From: Firmicutes bacterium CAG:460
GTDB taxonomy: Bacteria > Bacillota_I > Bacilli_A > RF39 > UBA660
NCBI GenBank assembly: GCA_000437355.1
Contig: FR899747.1
Coordinates: forward strand, 1-22,495
Direction of reading: 5' to 3'
DNA: 22,495 nt
Shown here: one piece after another, positions 13,952-21,561 of the stretch
How positions within the stretch are numbered: the first letter of the stretch is position 1
How the letters are laid out: each line of letters begins with the position of its first letter
Notes under the pieces: generated by a model
Told to the model about the DNA's origin: nothing
Seen by the model: only the letters and a program-made list of their open reading frames with translations
Databases searched by the model: none
Position numbers and translations under genes: made by a program

Positions 13952-14701
13952 ATGCCTAATATACATTCTAATATTTCTTTTGCTTTGGTAAATATTCCTG
14001 TTTTGTTAAATCCAATTATTAAAAATAATGATACTTCTTTTAATCAATTACATAAAAAGTGTTTAGGTAGAGTTAAATATATTAAATATTGTCCAAAATG
14101 TAAGAAAGATTTAAAAGAAAGTGATATTGTAAAAGGGTATCAGTTTGAAAAAGATAATTATTTAGTATTTAGTAAAACTGAACTTGATAATTTAAAACCA
14201 GATTGGGATAAAGAAATTGAGGTAATATCTTTTATTAAGGAAGGTAGTGTACCTCCTTGGTATTTTGAAAAAAGTTATTTTTTAAATACAGAAGGTAAAT
14301 CTAAAGCATATAATTTGTTTTATGAAGCATTAAAGAAAACTAAGCGAGTAGCATTAGTTAAGACTGTGATTGGGCCAAAATTTTATTATGGAATATTAAA
14401 GTTAGTGGATAATGGAATTATTTTAACAACTTTATATTTTGAAGAAGAAGTACGTATTCCTGAAAAAGAAATGAGTACTAAAATTACAAATAAAGAACTA
14501 GATTTGGCTATTAAATTAATTGAAAGTATGGAAGGAGTTTTTGAACCAAATAAGTATAAAGATGAATATCAAAATAGAATTAAGAAAGCTATTGATGAAA
14601 AGTTAGATGGGAAAAAGATTACAAAAACTAAAAGAAGTAATAAAAAACAAATTAATGATTTAATGAAGGCTTTAGAAAAAAGCTTGAAGGATACAAAATG
14701 A
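13952..14701 (+). CDS. ku: Ku protein, non-homologous end joining
   Basis: 249 residues. Bacterial Ku forms a homodimer ring on double-strand DNA ends and recruits the ligase. Recognisable: N-terminal NISFALVNIPV (the family's iSFGLVnIPV start), then the conserved block FNQLHKKCLGRVKYIKYCPKCKKDLKESDIVKGYQFEKDNYLVF, VPPWYFEKSYFL, and the later GILKLVDNGIILTTLYF and MSTKITNKELDLAIKLIESM segments, followed by a Lys-rich tail (KITKTKRSNKKQ) typical of bacterial Ku. Start ATG 13952 is chosen because GGTGAT (13942-13947) lies just upstream; in-frame ATGs at 13940 and 13946 overlap that site. Its TGA overlaps the ATG of the ligase gene, so the two are coupled. No separate promoter is obvious in the 48 bases after the previous gene. 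Confidence 0.95.
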   Translation: MPNIHSNISFALVNIPVLLNPIIKNNDTSFNQLHKKCLGRVKYIKYCPKCKKDLKESDIVKGYQFEKDNYLVFSKTELDNLKPDWDKEIEVISFIKEGSVPPWYFEKSYFLNTEGKSKAYNLFYEALKKTKRVALVKTVIGPKFYYGILKLVDNGIILTTLYFEEEVRIPEKEMSTKITNKELDLAIKLIESMEGVFEPNKYKDEYQNRIKKAIDEKLDGKKITKTKRSNKKQINDLMKALEKSLKDTK

Positions 14702-15573
14702 GTTTGTGGAATAAAGATGTAAGACCAATGCTTCTTGGAGAAGTTGAAGAAGTATTTGATAGTAAAGATTATTTATATGAAGTGAAATATGATGGAATAA
14801 GGGTTTTAGTTTTTGTAAGTAAGGATAAAATTGTAATTAAAAGTAGATATGGAATAGATATAACCGGTTTGTTTCCAGAAATGAGTGTTTTATGTAAGAT
14901 GGTTGATTGTAATGTAATATTTGATGGAGAAATAATAATGCTTCAAAATAATAAAGTATCTTTTTCTAAGTTACAAAAAAGAATTCATTTAAAAAATAAG
15001 AAAACTATTGAGTTTTTAAGTAAGACAAATCCTGTGGTATTTATGTGTTTTGATGTAATATATGAAGATAAAGATTTAATTAATTTGAGTTTGTTAGAAA
15101 GAAAAAAGTTACTTAGTAAGTATGAAGATAATGAAGTTTTTATTAAGTGTACTTATGTAAGTGGTGAAGGTATTAAGTTATTTGATGCAATAAAAAAGTT
15201 AGATATGGAAGGAATTATTGCTAAAAAAATAGATAGTAAATATTTAGTTAATGAAAGAAGTAATAATTGGTTAAAGATTAAAAACTATAAAGTTGGAGAG
15301 TTTTTAGTAATTGGTTATATTAATAAAGATAATAGTTATGTAATTAGTTTAGTTTTAGGTAAAAAAGTAAAGAATAAATTAATTTATGTTGGAAAGGTAA
15401 GTTTAGGAAAGAAAAGAAGATTGGCAGAATTAATTATGAAAAAAGCAAAAGTTAAAGCTTATATTGATGTAAATAGTAGGGATGTTATATATATAAAACC
15501 AGATGTAAAATGTATTGTTAAGTATTTAGAAGTAACTGAAAATGGACTTTTAAGGCAACCTTTTGTCCCATGA
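14698..15573 (+). CDS. ligD: ATP-dependent DNA ligase, ligase-only LigD type
   Basis: 291 residues. Seals DNA ends, here probably with Ku. Nucleotidyltransferase motifs in order: I EVKYDGIR with adenylated Lys30, then KSRYG (Ia), FDGEIIM (III), FDVIYED (IIIa), MEGIIAKK (IV) and NWLKIKNYK (V), then an OB-fold C-terminus (EFLVIGYI onward) ending VKYLEVTENGLLRQPFVP, which matches the LigD ligase-domain ending. The LigD polymerase and phosphoesterase domains are absent; the gene is not truncated, since both ends are intact. Translation is coupled to ku through an ATGA overlap. In B. subtilis the ku-ligD pair works in spores; whether that holds here is unknown. Confidence 0.93.
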   Translation: MSLWNKDVRPMLLGEVEEVFDSKDYLYEVKYDGIRVLVFVSKDKIVIKSRYGIDITGLFPEMSVLCKMVDCNVIFDGEIIMLQNNKVSFSKLQKRIHLKNKKTIEFLSKTNPVVFMCFDVIYEDKDLINLSLLERKKLLSKYEDNEVFIKCTYVSGEGIKLFDAIKKLDMEGIIAKKIDSKYLVNERSNNWLKIKNYKVGEFLVIGYINKDNSYVISLVLGKKVKNKLIYVGKVSLGKKRRLAELIMKKAKVKAYIDVNSRDVIYIKPDVKCIVKYLEVTENGLLRQPFVP

Positions 15574-15643
15574 AATGTCAAAAATAAGTAAAAATGAAGA
15601 AAAAATTAATAAAAAAAGCATTTTTTTTAAATTAGTTATTGAT

Positions 15644-15673
15644 TTTACTTAGATTTTTTGGTAGTCTTAATAT
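15644..15673 (+). promoter_or_regulatory. candidate hup promoter
   Basis: TTTACT (15644-15649), 18 bases, TAATAT (15668-15673). The gap between the ligase and hup (15574-15724) otherwise holds an A/T-only hairpin-like run (A-rich then T-rich around 15609-15640) that could be a weak terminator, and a short imperfect dyad at 15675-15692. Confidence 0.5.
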
Positions 15674-15724
15674 GTAAGGACAATGTTCCTACAAAATATG
15701 TTTAGATAATGGGAGGTATAAATT

Positions 15725-15997
15725 ATGTCTAAAACAGAATTAGTAGAATTAATTGCAAAAGAAGCTGGACTTTCTAAAGCTGATGCTGCTCGTGCTCTTG
15801 ATGCTACAATCGCAGGTATTACTGCTGGATTAAAAAAAGATGGAAAGGTTGCTTTAGTTGGTTTCGGTACATTTAGTGCTAAAAAAAGAGCTGCTAGAGA
15901 AGGTATTAATCCATTAACTAAAGAAGCTATTAAAATTCCTGCTAAGACAGTTGCTTCATTTAAAGCTGGAAGCAAATTAAAAGACGCTTTAAATTAG
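15725..15997 (+). CDS. hup: HU-type DNA-binding protein
   Basis: 90 residues, the standard HU length. Nucleoid protein that bends DNA as a dimer. N-terminal helices SKTELVELIAKEAGLSKADAARALDA, the body KVALVGFGTFSAKKRAAREGINP with the GFGTF signature, and the arm/tail region NPLTKEAIKIPAKTVASFKAGSKLKDALN with the Pro of the intercalating arm (KIPAK) are all present. GGGAGGT stands before the ATG. Its codon choice is more regular (GCT/GCA, GGT/GGA) than that of the neighbours, as for a highly expressed gene. It is followed by a strong terminator. Confidence 0.97.
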   Translation: MSKTELVELIAKEAGLSKADAARALDATIAGITAGLKKDGKVALVGFGTFSAKKRAAREGINPLTKEAIKIPAKTVASFKAGSKLKDALN

Positions 15998-16005
15998 TAA
16001 AATTG

Positions 16006-16033
16006 AAAAGTTGATTAATTTCAACTTTTTTTT
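16006..16033 (+). terminator. hup terminator
   Basis: A perfect nine-pair stem (16006-16014 with 16021-16029), a TTAATT loop and a run of eight T residues. Confidence 0.85.
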
Positions 16034-16072
16034 AATTGGATTTTAGTGTATAATATTATTAAGGTGGTAAAA

Positions 16073-17116
16073 TTGAAGAAAAGATTAATTTGGTTATTAG
16101 GTTTAGGCTTAACACTCATTATTGTACCTTTTATAATAAATGTTTATAGTATATTTAGATTAATTAGTTTAATAATAGGTATTCTTTTAATAATGATTAG
16201 TTTTTGTTTAAAGAAAAAAAGAAGTATATTTTTAATAATATTAGTGCCATTAATAATATTGGTTGTATCTTTAGGGTTAGATACATTATTAGTTTATAAA
16301 TTAAGATATGTACCAATATTTAGTTTGCAAGTAAAAAGTAATAAAGATGTAAAAACATATAATAGTTTATTTTATAGAGTATATGATTGTAAAAAAGATT
16401 TAATTTTAGATTATGGATATAATAAAAATTATGCTTGTAGTAATGATTTACTTGAAACAATAAGTGTAAATAAGTTTTTACAAGATAGTAAAGCTAATTT
16501 TAAGGAATATAAAAATAAATTTGTGAGAATAAATGGTAAGGTTAGTAAAATAAGTGGTAATGAAGTAATAGAAATGGCAGAATATACTAAAAGTGATGAT
16601 GTATTAAATGGGTATGTTAATTTTAATTTAAGTAATAGTCTTAAAGTTTTAACTAAAGATGATTTAAGTAAGTATAGAATATATGATTATATTGATGTAA
16701 TTGGAAGAGTTAGTGAGTATCAAAATGGTGTTATAGAACTTATGGATGTAGTTTTAATACCAAGTGGTTTATATGATAGTTATAGCTTTGAAATAATTAA
16801 TAATAATGATAATAAATTAAGTAATTTAGTAAAAGAAAAAGATTATTACTATTATAAAATAAGTTCAATTAATATAAAATATAACCAAGATAATATTTAT
16901 GAATTAAGTTATGTTTTAATTGATGAGAGAATAAAATATGAAGATTTAGTTAAAAATGTAGAATTTGAAAGTATTAAAGATAAAGAAGATAAAGAAATTG
17001 CTAAGAAGTATAGTTTAGAGAAATTTAATATTTTGGAGTGTAGTAATAATAAAAAAATATTTGTAAATAAAAGTGTTAATGTAAATAGTAATATCTGTGA
17101 TATGGAACTTGAATAG
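16073..17116 (+). CDS. membrane protein with OB-like extracytoplasmic region
   Basis: Function not recognised. 347 residues: a basic N-terminus, three predicted membrane helices (about residues 5-23, 29-48 and 55-80), then a long extracytoplasmic part. Within it, FKEYKNKFVRINGKVSKISGNEV...YVNFNL...YDYIDVIGRVSEYQNGVIELMDVVLIPS has the strand pattern of an OB-fold of the tRNA_anti-like kind (two 'v.v.GkV' strands with an 'i.L....' ending). That is a pattern-based guess. The chosen start is TTG 16073, five bases after AAGGTGG (16061-16067); a GTG at 16046 opens the frame but has no binding site and overlaps a TATAAT (16049-16054) that could be this gene's -10. Codon use is strongly AT-biased. 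Confidence 0.65.
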   Translation: MKKRLIWLLGLGLTLIIVPFIINVYSIFRLISLIIGILLIMISFCLKKKRSIFLIILVPLIILVVSLGLDTLLVYKLRYVPIFSLQVKSNKDVKTYNSLFYRVYDCKKDLILDYGYNKNYACSNDLLETISVNKFLQDSKANFKEYKNKFVRINGKVSKISGNEVIEMAEYTKSDDVLNGYVNFNLSNSLKVLTKDDLSKYRIYDYIDVIGRVSEYQNGVIELMDVVLIPSGLYDSYSFEIINNNDNKLSNLVKEKDYYYYKISSINIKYNQDNIYELSYVLIDERIKYEDLVKNVEFESIKDKEDKEIAKKYSLEKFNILECSNNKKIFVNKSVNVNSNICDMELE

Positions 17117-17158
17117 AGTTAAATATTGAACTGTAGTTGTGGCTTTAAAAGAAATTTT

Positions 17159-17197
17159 AAAAACTTGCATTTTTAGGTTGACTAGGTGCAAGTTTTT
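17159..17197 (+). terminator. 11-pair hairpin: terminator or operator before rsmC
   Basis: A perfect inverted repeat, AAAAACTTGCA (17159-17169) and TGCAAGTTTTT (17187-17197), with a 17-base loop. The T-rich 3' arm continues into GTTGT, so it can work as a terminator for the upstream membrane protein gene. The loop contains the -35 of the rsmC promoter. Confidence 0.6.
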
Positions 17198-17207
17198 GTT
17201 GTATAAT
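17178..17207 (+). promoter_or_regulatory. rsmC promoter
   Basis: TTGACT (17178-17183), 18 bases, perfect TATAAT (17202-17207). The -35 lies in the loop, and most of the spacer in the 3' arm, of the preceding hairpin. Confidence 0.8.
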
Positions 17208-17238
17208 AGTTTCATATCGAGAAAAGGGGAAAGTGCCT

Positions 17239-17835
17239 TTGGAACATTATTTTACAAACAATCCAAATTTAAAAAGTGAGTTAAGAAAACTAACATATAA
17301 TTATAAAGATGTGCATTTTGAATTTTTTAGTGATAATGGAGTATTTTCAAAAAATAAAGTAGATTTTGCATCTAAATTGTTAGTGGAAACATTCTTGGAT
17401 ACAACAAGAGATGATAGAGATTTTAAGATGTTAGATGTTGGTTGTGGTTATGGGTTTCTAGGTATAGTTATAAGTAAGATATTAAATGTTGATATAGAGT
17501 TAGTTGATGTAAATAAAAGAGCACTTCATTTGAGTGAGAGAAATATTAAGTTAAATGAAGTAAAGGGGAGAGCTTACGAAAGTAATGCTTATGAATGTGT
17601 AAAAAATAAATATGATTATATAATTACTAATCCACCGATTAGAGCTGGTAAAGAAACAGTGTTAAATATCTTGAAAGGAGCTAAGAATCATCTTTTAGAT
17701 AATGGAGAGCTATGGTTTGTCATAAGTAAAGACCAAGGGGCTAAATCAATAAAAAAAGAGCTTGAAGATCTTTATAATATTGAAATAATGGAAAAAAATA
17801 AAGGTTTTTATGTATTTAGAGCAAAAATAGATTGA
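17239..17835 (+). CDS. RsmC/YbxB-like class I SAM methyltransferase
   Basis: 198 residues from TTG 17239. Resembles B. subtilis YbxB, a small RsmC-like (16S rRNA guanine-N2) methyltransferase domain encoded just before rpoB. Motifs: EHYFTNNPNL at the start, FEFFSDNGVFSKNKVDFASKLL, SAM-binding motif I MLDVGCGYGFLGI, the acidic motif II VELVDVNKRAL-like stretch, and the catalytic NPPIRAG (NPPI in place of NPPY/F, as in YbxB). GTG 17233 is an alternative start, but it is only two bases from the AAAGGGGA site, while the TTG has standard spacing. The TGA stop is inside the -35 of the rpoB promoter. The ribosomal protein genes that usually precede it (rplJ, rplL) are not here. Confidence 0.88.
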   Translation: MEHYFTNNPNLKSELRKLTYNYKDVHFEFFSDNGVFSKNKVDFASKLLVETFLDTTRDDRDFKMLDVGCGYGFLGIVISKILNVDIELVDVNKRALHLSERNIKLNEVKGRAYESNAYECVKNKYDYIITNPPIRAGKETVLNILKGAKNHLLDNGELWFVISKDQGAKSIKKELEDLYNIEIMEKNKGFYVFRAKID

Positions 17836-17860
17836 CAAATTAAGAATTAGGCTTTACAAT
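17832..17860 (+). promoter_or_regulatory. rpoBC promoter
   Basis: Perfect TTGACA (17832-17837), 17 bases, TACAAT (17855-17860). The -35 overlaps the rsmC stop codon. The leader of about 75 bases is A-rich. A second, weaker candidate, TTTACA (17853-17858) with TATTTA 17 bases on, overlaps it. Confidence 0.82.
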
Positions 17861-17940
17861 TTTATATTGGTGGCGTATTTATTTTTTTAATAAAAACGAA
17901 GAAAAAATAGTCTAAAAAAAATTGTGTATGGGGTGATATC

Positions 17941-20900
17941 GTGGCTTATAAAGTTAAAAAATTTGGTGACTATCGTGAAAGAAGAAGTTTTTCGAAAACG
18001 AAAAACGTTTTAGAGTTGAATGATTTATTGGAAGTTCAAAAAAAATCATACAAAGAATTCTTAGAAACAGGTATCAAAGAGATATTTGAAGACTTATTTC
18101 CAGTAGAAAGTTTTACTGGTAATATTTCACTTGAATTTGGTGATTATTATTTTGATGAACCAAGATACTCTATTAAAGAAGCAAAAGAAAGAATGGTAAA
18201 CTATGCTGCTCCATTAAAGGTTGAAGCACGTCTTTATATTCATGAAACTGGTGAAGTTAAAGAACAAACAATATTCCTAGGGGATATGCCTTTAATGACT
18301 GAAGCGGGAACATTTATTATTAATGGGGCTGAACGTGTAATTGTATCACAATTAGTACGTAGTCCAAGTGTATATTTCAAAAAAGAAATAGATAAGAATG
18401 GACGTCATATTTTAGGCGGAGAATTAATACCTAATAAAGGAACTTGGCTAGAATATGAAACAGATGCTAGGGATGTTTTATATGTAAGAATTGATAGAAC
18501 TAGAAAAGTAACTGTTACAACATTCTTAAGAGCTTTAGGTTTATCTAGTGATGAAGATATTTTAAGCGTTTTTGGTGATAATGAATATATTAAAAATACC
18601 TTAGAAAAAGATTCTACTAACAATACTGATGAAGCTTTACTTGAAATATATGAAAAATTAAGACCAGGGGAACCTGCAACACTTGATTCTTCAAAGAACC
18701 AATTAATTACAAGATTTTTTGATAGATTCCGTTATGACTTAGCTAAAGTTGGACGTTATAAATTTAATAAAAAATTAAATGTGTTAGATAGATTAGAAGG
18801 TTTAACATTAGCAGAACCTTTAATTGTTGGTAAGAAGACTCTTGCTAAATCTGGAGATGTTTTAACTAAAGAATTATTAGAAAAATTAAAACCTTATTTT
18901 GAAAAAGGCTTAAATGTTAAAGATATTTTAGTTAATGAAGAGTTAGATGATTATAAAAGTGTTCAAACTGTTAAAGTTGTTGACCCAGAAGATAATAAGA
19001 AAACATTTAATATTATTGGTGTAGACCAAAGCGTTGATGTTAGACGTTTAACCATTCCAGATGTTTATGCATCACTTAATTATTATATAGGTTTACATAA
19101 AGGTATTGGTTTTGATGATGAAATAGATAACTTAGGAAATCGTCGTGTACGTCAAGTTGGAGAACTTATTCAAAATCAATTTAGAATTGGTATGGCTAGA
19201 ATGGAAAGAGTTATTCGTGAAAGAATGACTACTCAAGAACTTGATACTGTAACTCCAAAAACATTAATTAATATTAGACCAGTTACAGCTGCTTTAAAAG
19301 AATTCTTTGGTTCTTCACAATTATCAAAATTCATGGACCAAATTAACCCAATAGCAGAACTTACTGATAAGAGACGTTTATCAAGTCTTGGACCTGGAGG
19401 TTTATCTCGTGACCGTGCAGGTATGGATGTTCGTGACGTTAATGCATCACATTATGGTCGTATTTGTCCGATTGAATCACCAGAAGGACAAAATATCGGG
19501 CTAATTACATCACTTGCTGGTTATGCTAAAATCAATGAATATGGATTTATTATGACGCCATACCATAAAGTTGTTAATGGTGTTGTTACTGATGAAGTAT
19601 GTTATTTAACTGCTGATGAAGAAAAAGGACATGCTATTAGTCAAGCTGCTGTTAAATTAGATGATAATAATAAAATTATAGATGATGAAGTTGTTGCTAG
19701 ATATAATGGCGATACAATTTATGTAAAAAGAGAAAAAATCGATTATGTCGATGTTGCTCCAAGTCAAGTTGTTGCTATTACTACAAGTTGTATTCCATTC
19801 CTAGAATTCGATGATGCCCACAGAACTTTGATGGGTGCCAACATGCAACGTCAAGCTGTGCCTCTGCTTACTTGTGAAGCTCCAATTGTTGGAACAGGTG
19901 TAGAATGTATTGCTGCAAGAGATTCAGGTTCAACTATTGTTGCTAAAGCAGATGGTGTAGTTGAATACGCTGATGGTTTAAAAATTATAGTTAAAACTGC
20001 TGGTGGTAAAGATACATATCATTTAGCAAACTATGAAAGAAGTAATGCATCAAGTTGTATTAACCATCATCCAATTGTTAAAGCTGGAGATGTTATAAGC
20101 CGTGGTCAAGTTATTGCTGATGGTCCATCTACTGATATGGGTGAACTAGCTCTTGGTAAAAACTTAACTGTTGCGTTCATGACATTTGAAGGTTATAACT
20201 ATGAAGATGCTGTTATATTAAACGAAAGATTAGTAAAAGATGATGTTTATACATCACTTCATATATCACATTACGATATTGATTGTCGTGATACAAAACT
20301 TGGACCAGAAGAAATAACAAGAGATATTCCAAATGTTGGGGAAGATGCTCGTAAGAACCTAGATAAACATGGTATTGTTAAAATTGGTACTGAAGTTAGA
20401 GATGGTGATATTCTAGTTGGTAAAGTAACTCCAAAAGGGGTACAAGAGTTAACTAGTGAAGAAAAATTGTTACATGCAATTTTTGGTGAAAAAACCCGTG
20501 AAGTAAGAGATACATCACTACGTGTTGAACATGGTGCTGGTGGTATAGTTCATGATGTTAAAGTTTATACTAAAGAAAATAGTGATGAACTACCTGCAGG
20601 GGTATCAAAAATTATAAGAGTATATATTATTCAAAAGAGAAAAATTCAAGTTGGAGATAAAATGTCTGGACGACATGGTAATAAAGGGGTTATTTCTTTA
20701 GTACTTCCTGAAGAAGATATGCCTTACTTACCAGATGGTAGACCAGTAGATGTTATGCTTAATCCATTAGGTGTTCCATCTCGTATGAATATCGGACAAA
20801 TTCTAGAATTACATTTAGGTATGGCTGGTAAAAAGTTAGGTGTTCATTATGCTACTCCAGTATTTGATAGTGCAACTTGGGAAGATATTTCTGAAGAAAT

Positions 20901-21561
20901 GAAAGAAGCTGGTATGGAACCAGATGGTAAAGTTGTTTTACATGATGGACGTACTGGAGAAGCTTTTGACCATAGAATTAATGTTGGTGTTATGTACATG
21001 GTTAAATTACATCACATGGTTGATGATAAATTACATGCTAGAGCAACAGGACCTTATTCACTTGTTACTCAACAACCTTTAGGTGGTAAAGCTCAATTTG
21101 GTGGACAACGTTTCGGAGAAATGGAAGTTTGGGCATTATATGCTTATGGTGCATCTCATGTGTTACAAGAAATTTTAACTGTTAAAGCCGATGATATCAC
21201 AGGTCGTGTTAAAGTTTATGAATCTTTAGTTAAAGGTAAAACAATTGATCAAGCTGGTGTACCAGAATCATTCAGAGTTTTAGTTAAAGAATTCCAAGCA
21301 TTAGGATTAGATGTTCAAGTTATTGATAATAATGATAATGTTGTAGAATTTAAAGACATTGAAGAAGATGAAGACGATAATGATGCATTTAGAATTGATG
21401 AAATAGATGTTACAACAAATGAACTTAATAATGAAGAAGTTGTTGAAGATAATCTAGAAGAATACAAGGATGAATTTGAAGAAGAAGAAGATTTAGATAG
21501 TCTTGAATTTCCAGGAGATATCGAAGAAGATATTTTAAATGATGGGGAAGGTGAAGAATAA
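17941..21561 (+). CDS. rpoB: DNA-directed RNA polymerase subunit beta
   Basis: 1206 residues, complete. Standard blocks are all present: protrusion/lobe, fork (FGSSQLSKFMDQ, GPGGLSRDRAGMDVRDV, HYGRICPIESPEG), the GYNYEDA block, the GDKMSGRHGNKGVIS active-site region, and the C-terminal QQPLGGKAQFGGQRFGEMEVWALYAYGA clamp motif. It ends in an acidic tail of about 75 residues rich in Asp/Glu. The rifamycin pocket deviates from the consensus: Lys463 at E. coli 513 (usually Gln), Ile at 518, Asp476 at 526 (usually His), and Gln at 567 (usually Pro). GTG start with GGGGTGAT just before it. The promoter is directly upstream, and rpoC overlaps the stop by one base. Confidence 0.99.
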   Translation: MAYKVKKFGDYRERRSFSKTKNVLELNDLLEVQKKSYKEFLETGIKEIFEDLFPVESFTGNISLEFGDYYFDEPRYSIKEAKERMVNYAAPLKVEARLYIHETGEVKEQTIFLGDMPLMTEAGTFIINGAERVIVSQLVRSPSVYFKKEIDKNGRHILGGELIPNKGTWLEYETDARDVLYVRIDRTRKVTVTTFLRALGLSSDEDILSVFGDNEYIKNTLEKDSTNNTDEALLEIYEKLRPGEPATLDSSKNQLITRFFDRFRYDLAKVGRYKFNKKLNVLDRLEGLTLAEPLIVGKKTLAKSGDVLTKELLEKLKPYFEKGLNVKDILVNEELDDYKSVQTVKVVDPEDNKKTFNIIGVDQSVDVRRLTIPDVYASLNYYIGLHKGIGFDDEIDNLGNRRVRQVGELIQNQFRIGMARMERVIRERMTTQELDTVTPKTLINIRPVTAALKEFFGSSQLSKFMDQINPIAELTDKRRLSSLGPGGLSRDRAGMDVRDVNASHYGRICPIESPEGQNIGLITSLAGYAKINEYGFIMTPYHKVVNGVVTDEVCYLTADEEKGHAISQAAVKLDDNNKIIDDEVVARYNGDTIYVKREKIDYVDVAPSQVVAITTSCIPFLEFDDAHRTLMGANMQRQAVPLLTCEAPIVGTGVECIAARDSGSTIVAKADGVVEYADGLKIIVKTAGGKDTYHLANYERSNASSCINHHPIVKAGDVISRGQVIADGPSTDMGELALGKNLTVAFMTFEGYNYEDAVILNERLVKDDVYTSLHISHYDIDCRDTKLGPEEITRDIPNVGEDARKNLDKHGIVKIGTEVRDGDILVGKVTPKGVQELTSEEKLLHAIFGEKTREVRDTSLRVEHGAGGIVHDVKVYTKENSDELPAGVSKIIRVYIIQKRKIQVGDKMSGRHGNKGVISLVLPEEDMPYLPDGRPVDVMLNPLGVPSRMNIGQILELHLGMAGKKLGVHYATPVFDSATWEDISEEMKEAGMEPDGKVVLHDGRTGEAFDHRINVGVMYMVKLHHMVDDKLHARATGPYSLVTQQPLGGKAQFGGQRFGEMEVWALYAYGASHVLQEILTVKADDITGRVKVYESLVKGKTIDQAGVPESFRVLVKEFQALGLDVQVIDNNDNVVEFKDIEEDEDDNDAFRIDEIDVTTNELNNEEVVEDNLEEYKDEFEEEEDLDSLEFPGDIEEDILNDGEGEE

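Noticed and set aside
15667..15975. 102-codon Ala-rich minus-strand open frame
   Set aside because: Antisense shadow of hup, whose HU signature is unambiguous.
17836..17940. Lacto-rpoB type structured leader before rpoB
   Set aside because: The leader is A-rich with no stable hairpin, and I could not see the conserved pairings of that motif.
18405..18623. 72-codon minus-strand open frame
   Set aside because: Antisense shadow inside rpoB.
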